Source of the DNA: DASUAO01 sp035763745
GTDB taxonomy: Bacteria > Actinomycetota > Acidimicrobiia > IMCC26256 > PALSA-555
Direction: 5' to 3'
Length of the DNA stretch: 37,051 nucleotides
NCBI GenBank assembly: GCA_035763745.1
Contig: DASUAO010000040.1
Location: 1-37,051 of the forward strand
The position numbers and the translations under genes are program-made. Below the pieces are notes generated by a model. It saw only the letters and a program-made list of their open reading frames with translations, was not told the DNA's origin and did not search any database. Positions 32,972-37,051 of this stretch are shown one piece after another. Numbering within the stretch: position 1 is the stretch's first letter; every line of letters starts with the position of its first letter.

Positions 32972-34065
32972 CCGACACGCCGAAGCCAGGATGGGAACGC
33001 GTCCTCGGCCAGGAGCGCGCGGTCGCGACCTTGCAGCGCGCGGTGCAGCGGCCGGTGCACGCATACCTGCTCGTCGGCCCGCGGGGCTCGGGCGTGGAGG
33101 ACGCGGCGCGAGCCTTCGCCGCGGCGCTCATCGCCCCAGGCGACGAGCGCGTCGGCGATCTCGTGGGTCGGGGTGAGCACCCCGACGTCGTCGAGATCGA
33201 CCCGACCGGCAACCAGGTCGTCATCGCCGACGCGCAGGCGCTGGTGCGCGAGGCGCACGCGAGTCCCATCGAGTGCGAGCAGAAGGTTCTGATCCTCTCG
33301 GGTGCCGACCGGCTCAACGACACGGCCGCGAACGCCTTGTTGAAGACGATCGAGGAGCCGCCGGCGCGCACGACGATCATGCTCCTCGCCGAGCGCGTCG
33401 ACCGACTCCCAGCGACCATTCGGTCCCGATGCCAGCGGGTCGACTTCGCCCCGCTCTCCGAAGCAACGGTGCGTGCGGGGCTGACCGATCTTGCTCGAAC
33501 CCCACTGCCCGAGGCGAGGGTCGATCTGATCGTGCGGCTCGCGGGCGGGCGCATGGACCGTGCGGTCGCCCTCGCGGGCCGGCTGGGCCCGGTGCGCGAC
33601 GCGTTCGTCGACGCCGCGGAGTCCCTCGACGGGACCGGGGCCGCCGTGGAACGAGTCGCAGAGATGCTCGCCGACGCGGTCGCGCAGTCCGTGACCGATC
33701 TCGAGGAACGACACCAGGCGGACCTGGATCGGGTCGAGGCCGAGCTCGCCGCCGCCGGCTACCCGTCGCGCGTCGTCGCGGCGCGGCGGCGGGCCGTCGC
33801 TGACCGCCAGAAGCGCGAGCATCGTCGCGCACGCACCGACGCCTGGCTCGAAGGCTTCACCGCGATCGAGTCCCTGTTCCGCGACGCCCTTGCCGGTTCC
33901 GACGCGCCGCGTCGGAACGTCGACCGCCCGGCGCGCACCGTCGATCCGCGCGCGGCGGTCAGCGCGCTCGACGCGTGCCGAAGCGCCCGGCGCGGCCTCG
34001 TGGAGTTCAACGCCAACGAGCTCCTGACCGTCGAACGACTGCTGCTCCACCTCCCCGCTGGCTGA
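32968..34065 (+). CDS. holB: DNA polymerase III delta' subunit
   Basis: A 365-residue clamp-loader subunit. The opening WERVLGQERAVATLQRAV is the usual delta' start. The P-loop region reads LLVGPRGSGVEDAAR: the ATP-binding lysine is missing, as expected for delta', which does not hydrolyse ATP. The sensor-1/SRC part reads LNDTAANALLKTIEEPPARTTIMLLAERVDRLPATIRSRCQRV. The four-cysteine zinc module found between the Walker A and B regions in many delta' proteins is absent here: the segment IAPGDERVGDLVGRGEHPDV has no cysteine. A C-terminal helical collar domain follows. ATG 32968 overlaps the tmk stop; GTG 32959 is an alternative start. Confidence 0.93.
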   Translation: MTDTPKPGWERVLGQERAVATLQRAVQRPVHAYLLVGPRGSGVEDAARAFAAALIAPGDERVGDLVGRGEHPDVVEIDPTGNQVVIADAQALVREAHASPIECEQKVLILSGADRLNDTAANALLKTIEEPPARTTIMLLAERVDRLPATIRSRCQRVDFAPLSEATVRAGLTDLARTPLPEARVDLIVRLAGGRMDRAVALAGRLGPVRDAFVDAAESLDGTGAAVERVAEMLADAVAQSVTDLEERHQADLDRVEAELAAAGYPSRVVAARRRAVADRQKREHRRARTDAWLEGFTAIESLFRDALAGSDAPRRNVDRPARTVDPRAAVSALDACRSARRGLVEFNANELLTVERLLLHLPAG

Positions 34066-34120
34066 TCGGATCCGCGATCGCACCGTGCCGAACGCGTCGG
34101 GATCCGGATCGCGGCCCGGA

Positions 34121-34126
34121 TAGCAT
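34121..34126 (+). promoter_or_regulatory. -10 box TAGCAT of tRNA-Thr
   Basis: TAGCAT lies 9 bp before the first base of the mature tRNA, a spacing like that of the leaderless genes. No -35 match is convincing. Confidence 0.5.
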
Positions 34127-34135
34127 CTCCCGACC

Positions 34136-34211
34136 GCCGGGATAGCTCAGTCGGCAGAGCAGCTCACTCGTAATGAGCAGGTCAGGAGTTCGAATCTCCT
34201 TCCCGGCTCCA
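34136..34211 (+). tRNA. tRNA-Thr (anticodon CGT)
   Basis: A 76-base tRNA including an encoded CCA. The acceptor stem is GCCGGGA/TCCCGGC, the D arm GCTC/GAGC, the anticodon stem GCTCA/TGAGC with loop CTCGTAA (anticodon CGT, reading ACG), and the T arm AGGAG/CTCCT with loop TTCGAAT. It lies 70 bp behind holB. An 8-bp inverted repeat (CCGCGATC 34072-34079 / GATCGCGG 34107-34114) stands between them and could end the holB message. Confidence 0.97.
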
Positions 34212-34234
34212 CGCTTCGGCGCTCCCGATCCGCC

Positions 34235-34423
34235 GTGACCCCGTGCACGAGGGCCCCCTTCGAGGAGGTGCTCGGTGGGCACAACGACATCATCCAGCGC
34301 AACCTTGCCGCATTCGATGGCACCGTCATCAAGTCGCAGGGTGACGGGTGCATGCGCACGTTCCCCAGCGAGCGGGCCGCGCTGCGCTGCATGACTGGCG
34401 ACGAGGGTCACTCTCCGTGGTAG
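34235..34423 (+). pseudogene. Remnant of a class III adenylate/guanylate cyclase
   Basis: A 62-residue frame that matches only the middle of a class III nucleotide cyclase catalytic domain: HNDIIQRNLAAFDGTVIKSQ followed by GDGCMRTFPSERAALRCM corresponds to the usual 'RHdxivrxxLaxfgGxxvKtxGDGfmaxFpsaraAlrCA'. The first metal-binding segment (FTDIVGST) is missing upstream, phenylalanine after GDG has become cysteine, and the frame stops after TGDEGHSPW without the transition-state residues of the second half. Bases 34212-34250 carry no recognisable start of the domain. It is a decayed gene 23 bp behind tRNA-Thr. Whether it is left from a mobile insertion at the tRNA or from an ancestral cyclase near holB cannot be settled here. 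It could be translated as a short peptide, but function is unlikely. Confidence 0.68.
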
Positions 34424-34558
34424 CCTGCCCACCGGCATTGGGAGGTGTTGGGCGGCGTGCGGTTGGGTAGACGCTTACGACGGCGGGCGTCGCAGATCTC
34501 GGCCGCCCCGAACCTGACTGCCCTGTCTGTGTCTGTGGTTGCACCGCTGATCGTCTGG

Positions 34559-34564
34559 TACCGT
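34559..34564 (+). promoter_or_regulatory. -10 box TACCGT of the first surface protein gene
   Basis: TACCGT lies 9 bp before ATG 34574 and supports that start over the earlier in-frame GTG 34445/34457 choices. Confidence 0.5.
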
Positions 34565-34573
34565 CGAGGCCAA

Positions 34574-35569
34574 ATGAGGCCAAGGTTGGGCACGGGCAGG
34601 TTCCGAGACGCCGTGAGGGCGAATCTGATCCTCGCCGGGGTCGTGGTGCTCCCGCCGCTCGCGGCACTCGTCATGGTTGCGACCGGTGCCGCGCCGGGCG
34701 CAGCGCAGACCACCAAGGTGACGATCTGCCACAAGCCGGGCACGCCGGACCAGGCGACGTTGTCCGTCGACGGCAACTCCGTGACGCTCAAGGCCCACCT
34801 CGGCCACGGCGACTACCCCGGAGCCTGTCCGCCTCCGACGGTGCCTCCGACGGTGCCTCCGACGGTGCCTCCGCCGCCGCCCTTGCCTCCCATCGGGACG
34901 TTCAATGTCGCGATCGCGTTCTCCGACGCGAACCCGGTGAGCGTCCCGGTCACGCTCTCGTGCAGCTCCGGGTCGGTCACCGTACAGAAGCCGAACGGCT
35001 CGGTGGCGAGTCCCGCGAGCTTCCGGGTCGTGGGGTACACGAGTCCCGACACCTCCACCTGCACCGCGACCCAGACCTCGGTCCCCGCCGGGTACACGAG
35101 CTCAGGGACCTGCACGGCGACGATCTCGACGCGTACCTGCACGATCACGAACACGGTGGCCGTGGTGGCGGGCGCGTCGGCGATCCGGACGGACTCGTCC
35201 GAGGTGGGGCGGGCGTTCGTCGCCGGGGAGTCGGTGCGCATCGCCGGTACCGTGCCCGATGGATGTCGTCCGGTCCTGCGGATCGACGGCGACGTCGTCG
35301 GGAGCGTGGACGTCGGTCGCGACGGTTCGTTCGACGTCGACGTCGCGACCGACGAGCTCTCGGCCGGACGCCATGTCGCCGAGGTGGTATGCGACTCCGG
35401 GGTCGTCGTGCGCAAGGTGTTCTGGGTCGCGGCACCGGTGACCAGCTCCGACATCTTCTCCGTCGGCATGCTCACGATGCTGACGTTGGGCGCGCTCGGA
35501 TTCGTCGGGATCAAGACCGCTCGTGACGCCGCCTTCGGCGGGACCGAGGTGTCCTCAGCCGCCGAGTGA
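34574..35569 (+). CDS. Exported, membrane-anchored surface protein with Pro-rich linker
   Basis: A 331-residue protein I cannot assign to a characterised function. A basic start and a long hydrophobic signal (residues 17-44, LILAGVVVLPPLAALVMV) end near AAPGAAQ. The mature N-terminus (KVTICHKPGTPDQATLSVDG to AHLGHGDYPGAC) is a small two-cysteine module seen in many actinobacterial surface proteins ('KVTICHxPG...HLxHGD'). A TVPPTVPPTVPPPPP linker follows, then a prealbumin-like/SpaA-type beta domain (VTLSCSSGSVTV... GYTSSGTCTATI... CTITNT), a second beta domain from about residue 195, and one membrane span near the C-terminus (IFSVGMLTMLTLGALGFVGI) with a short cytoplasmic tail. It probably sits on the cell surface. 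The upstream extension of the frame to 34445 is not supported. Confidence 0.72.
   Translation: MRPRLGTGRFRDAVRANLILAGVVVLPPLAALVMVATGAAPGAAQTTKVTICHKPGTPDQATLSVDGNSVTLKAHLGHGDYPGACPPPTVPPTVPPTVPPPPPLPPIGTFNVAIAFSDANPVSVPVTLSCSSGSVTVQKPNGSVASPASFRVVGYTSPDTSTCTATQTSVPAGYTSSGTCTATISTRTCTITNTVAVVAGASAIRTDSSEVGRAFVAGESVRIAGTVPDGCRPVLRIDGDVVGSVDVGRDGSFDVDVATDELSAGRHVAEVVCDSGVVVRKVFWVAAPVTSSDIFSVGMLTMLTLGALGFVGIKTARDAAFGGTEVSSAAE
34831..34866 (+). repeat. Three 12-bp tandem copies in the linker
   Basis: GCCTCCGACGGT occurs three times exactly, encoding PPTV units of the proline-rich linker. Slippage could change linker length. Confidence 0.85.
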
Positions 35570-35594
35570 GCAGCGTCTAATCTGCACCCGCGTC

Positions 35595-35666
35595 GCCTGA
35601 CCCCCCTCGGGCGCGCAACCCGACCCTGCTCAAGTTCTCGGGTGGCGCGCCCGATACCGGTCAGGC
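35595..35666 (+). promoter_or_regulatory. Large two-stem inverted-repeat element before the FecR-domain gene
   Basis: The outer stem GCCTGACC (35595-35602) / GGTCAGGC (35659-35666) is a perfect 8 bp. The inner arms 35607-35623 and 35638-35654 pair at 16 of 17 positions (the one mismatch is A35617 against G35644). Between the stems are four unpaired bases on each side, and the loop is 14 bases (35624-35637). The element starts 25 bp after the stop of the preceding gene and ends 34 bp before TTG 35701. It may be a terminator, a structured leader RNA, or an operator dyad. Confidence 0.6.
35630..35657 (+). promoter_or_regulatory. Possible sigma28/WhiG-type promoter
   Basis: TCAAGTTC (35630-35637), 12 bases, then CCCGATAC (35650-35657) matches the flagellar/WhiG sigma consensus TAAAGTTT-N11-GCCGATAA at 6 of 8 bases in the -35 half and 6 of 8 in the -10 half, with spacing one base longer. 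Transcription would start near 35664, in the right arm of the dyad. Confidence 0.4.
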
Positions 35667-35700
35667 TCCTAGCCACGTTGGCGCCCACCGGAGGTTGATC

Positions 35701-36993
35701 TTGCGTCGCCGTTTCCCCTGCAGGCTCGTTGCGTTGGTTGCGTTGGTTGCTGCTCCGGTGGTGGTGGTCGCGTCGGGCGCGAGCGCGTCGGTCGCCGAGC
35801 GGGCGGGTACCCAGGCGTCGGACTCGGGCGAGCCGTTGGCCACGTTGACGATCTCGACCGACAACGTGTCGGTGCGCAAGGACGGGAAGCAGAAGTTCAA
35901 GCCGGCGGAGGACGGGCAGTCCCTGAAGGAAGGGGACACGATCAAGACCGATGCCACCGGCACCGCGGAGGTCGACTACGGCAACGATGCCTTCACGCGT
36001 CTCGACGTCAACACGACGTTCACGATCGTGGTGCTGACCGACGAGCAGGGTGCCCGGCAGGTGCAGGGTTCGTTGGAGACGGGTCAGACCTGGAACCGCA
36101 CGGCAGCGCTCACCGAGAGCGGATCCTTCGAGCAGGAGGGTGCCGGCGCGAACGCGACCGTGCGGGGCACCGCGTTCGCGATCACGTGCGACACGGTGGA
36201 TCATTGCGTGTTCACGGCGGTGGTCGACGACATCGAACTCACCGGTCTCGACGGGGTGACGCAGCTGTTGACGCCGCTGGACCAGTGCGACTCGACCGAC
36301 ACGCCAGGGGAAGGTGAGCTGACCGGCGTGCTGTGCGGCGACGTCACCCAGATCCCGGCCGACCAGCTCCCCGCATGGATCACCCAGAACCTGCTCCGGG
36401 ACCTGATCCTGGGTCTCCCCGACGGCGGGATCCTCACCGGCACGATCGTCATCACCGAGAGCGGCGGCGTCGTCTTCGTGCCGACGCCCGCGCCGCCGGG
36501 CGGCGGCGAGAACGGCCCGGTCGCACCCGTCGCACCGGTGCTCGACGACCAGCCGATCGCCGTGGAGTACGTCTCTCCGGAGATCACAGGGCTCGAGTTC
36601 GTTCCGGCCTCGGAGATCGCGTTGCCGGAAGACGAATACGCGCAGTTCCGGGTGCAGCTCGCGTCCTCTCCCGGCGGGCAGCTGTACGTGGTGTTCCTCA
36701 CGCTCCCGAGCGACGTCGGCAAATTGTGCAGCAACACCTCGGGACCTTGCAACAATGTGCACGTCAGGGGGAGCGGGTCCGACCCCAGCCATCGCTACGT
36801 GGCGGAGACCGTGTTCCGCTTCACCCCCGACGATGTCGATGACGACACCACGAGCGCGACGGGGCTCCAGTTCTTCGTCGAGACCGAGGACGGGGTCCCG
36901 TCGGAGCCGTCCGCGGTGATCCCGGTGACCGTCGAGGATGTGGACGACTGCGAGATCGGCACCGAAGCGGAGACCGTCGACGCGGCCTGCTGA
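35701..36993 (+). CDS. Exported protein with FecR domain and C-terminal beta domain
   Basis: A 430-residue secreted protein. TTG 35701 is chosen because GGAGG (35690-35694) stands six bases before it; the in-frame TTG 35695 touches that site directly. The signal peptide is RRRFPCRLVALVALVAAPVV to GASAS. Residues about 48-165 form a FecR domain (SVRKDGKQKFKPAEDGQSL, GDTIKTDATGTAEVDYGND, TRLDVNTTFTIVVL, ATVRGTAFAITCD). FecR domains in non-transducer proteins act as beta-solenoid-like surface modules; the protein here lacks a membrane span and an anti-sigma tail. The C-terminal third (from about 290) looks like an Ig/cadherin-type beta-sandwich, with acidic FTPDDVDDDTTSATGLQ that may bind Ca2+. 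Six-plus cysteines suggest disulfides. Its neighbour is also a surface protein; the biological role is unknown. Confidence 0.75.
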   Translation: MRRRFPCRLVALVALVAAPVVVVASGASASVAERAGTQASDSGEPLATLTISTDNVSVRKDGKQKFKPAEDGQSLKEGDTIKTDATGTAEVDYGNDAFTRLDVNTTFTIVVLTDEQGARQVQGSLETGQTWNRTAALTESGSFEQEGAGANATVRGTAFAITCDTVDHCVFTAVVDDIELTGLDGVTQLLTPLDQCDSTDTPGEGELTGVLCGDVTQIPADQLPAWITQNLLRDLILGLPDGGILTGTIVITESGGVVFVPTPAPPGGGENGPVAPVAPVLDDQPIAVEYVSPEITGLEFVPASEIALPEDEYAQFRVQLASSPGGQLYVVFLTLPSDVGKLCSNTSGPCNNVHVRGSGSDPSHRYVAETVFRFTPDDVDDDTTSATGLQFFVETEDGVPSEPSAVIPVTVEDVDDCEIGTEAETVDAAC

Positions 36994-37037
36994 CCGCGGC
37001 ATCCCGCCCCGCCTGAGTCGTCGTCCCGGTCGTCCGG

Positions 37038-37043
37038 TACTCT
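37038..37043 (+). promoter_or_regulatory. -10-like TACTCT at the right edge
   Basis: TACTCT is followed by only eight bases before the window ends. By analogy with the other genes here, it may serve a leaderless gene starting just beyond the edge. Confidence 0.35.
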
Positions 37044-37051
37044 CGGCCGTA

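Overview
The window is GC-rich, gene-dense chromosomal DNA with many 1-4 bp overlaps between consecutive genes (ATGA, GTGA, TGATG). Gene content (GlnE, short RpoD-type sigma factor, TopoI with a lysine-rich tail, Flp/Tad pilus genes beside a DEAH helicase and a HAD-IB phosphatase, CeoB/CeoC-like K+ subunits) points to an actinobacterium (Actinomycetota). The split MFS/tmk pair, selC and the surface proteins suggest a deep lineage such as Acidimicrobiia; that placement is inference. I see no phage, insertion sequence or CRISPR array.

Layout. 1-5.1 kb: a partial secreted DUF3558-like protein and glnE (minus), then divergent glutamine-dependent nadE and an EamA transporter. 6-7.8 kb: a small unknown protein, an RpoD-type sigma factor with a structured leader, and a selenocysteine tRNA. 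7.9-12.1 kb: ppk2, a rhomboid protease, a DUF2510 protein, a 24-residue membrane peptide gene, a PLP-dependent deaminase/desulfhydrase and a HAD-IB phosphatase. 12.2-18.9 kb: an eight-gene Flp/Tad operon (CpaE-like, tadA, tadB, tadC, flp, two TadE-like; seven plus strand genes in tight order) facing a DEAH-box helicase that overlaps it tail to tail. 18.9-20.7 kb: an LCP cell-wall ligase and a membrane protein. 20.8-24.5 kb: a K+ block (OB-fold protein, two RCK subunits, KimA-like transporter). 24.6-28 kb: membrane pyrophosphatase and DedA. 28.1-34.2 kb: topA, then MFS-tmk-holB, then tRNA-Thr(CGT). 34.2-37 kb: a class III cyclase remnant and two exported surface proteins, separated by a large inverted-repeat element.

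The window is mainly core housekeeping. The most interesting signals are: (1) selC, showing that this organism probably decodes UGA as selenocysteine; (2) a repeated promoter arrangement in which a TANNNT box lies 6-9 bp before the start codon of nine transcription-unit-leading genes, implying widespread leaderless mRNAs; (3) a 72-bp two-stem dyad at 35595-35666 before the FecR-domain gene, whose loop and arm contain a sigma28/WhiG-like promoter match; (4) a degenerate nucleotide cyclase immediately behind tRNA-Thr; (5) a hairpin between tadC and flp that could set pilin mRNA excess. All functional names come from reading motifs and from remembered family knowledge; no database search was run.
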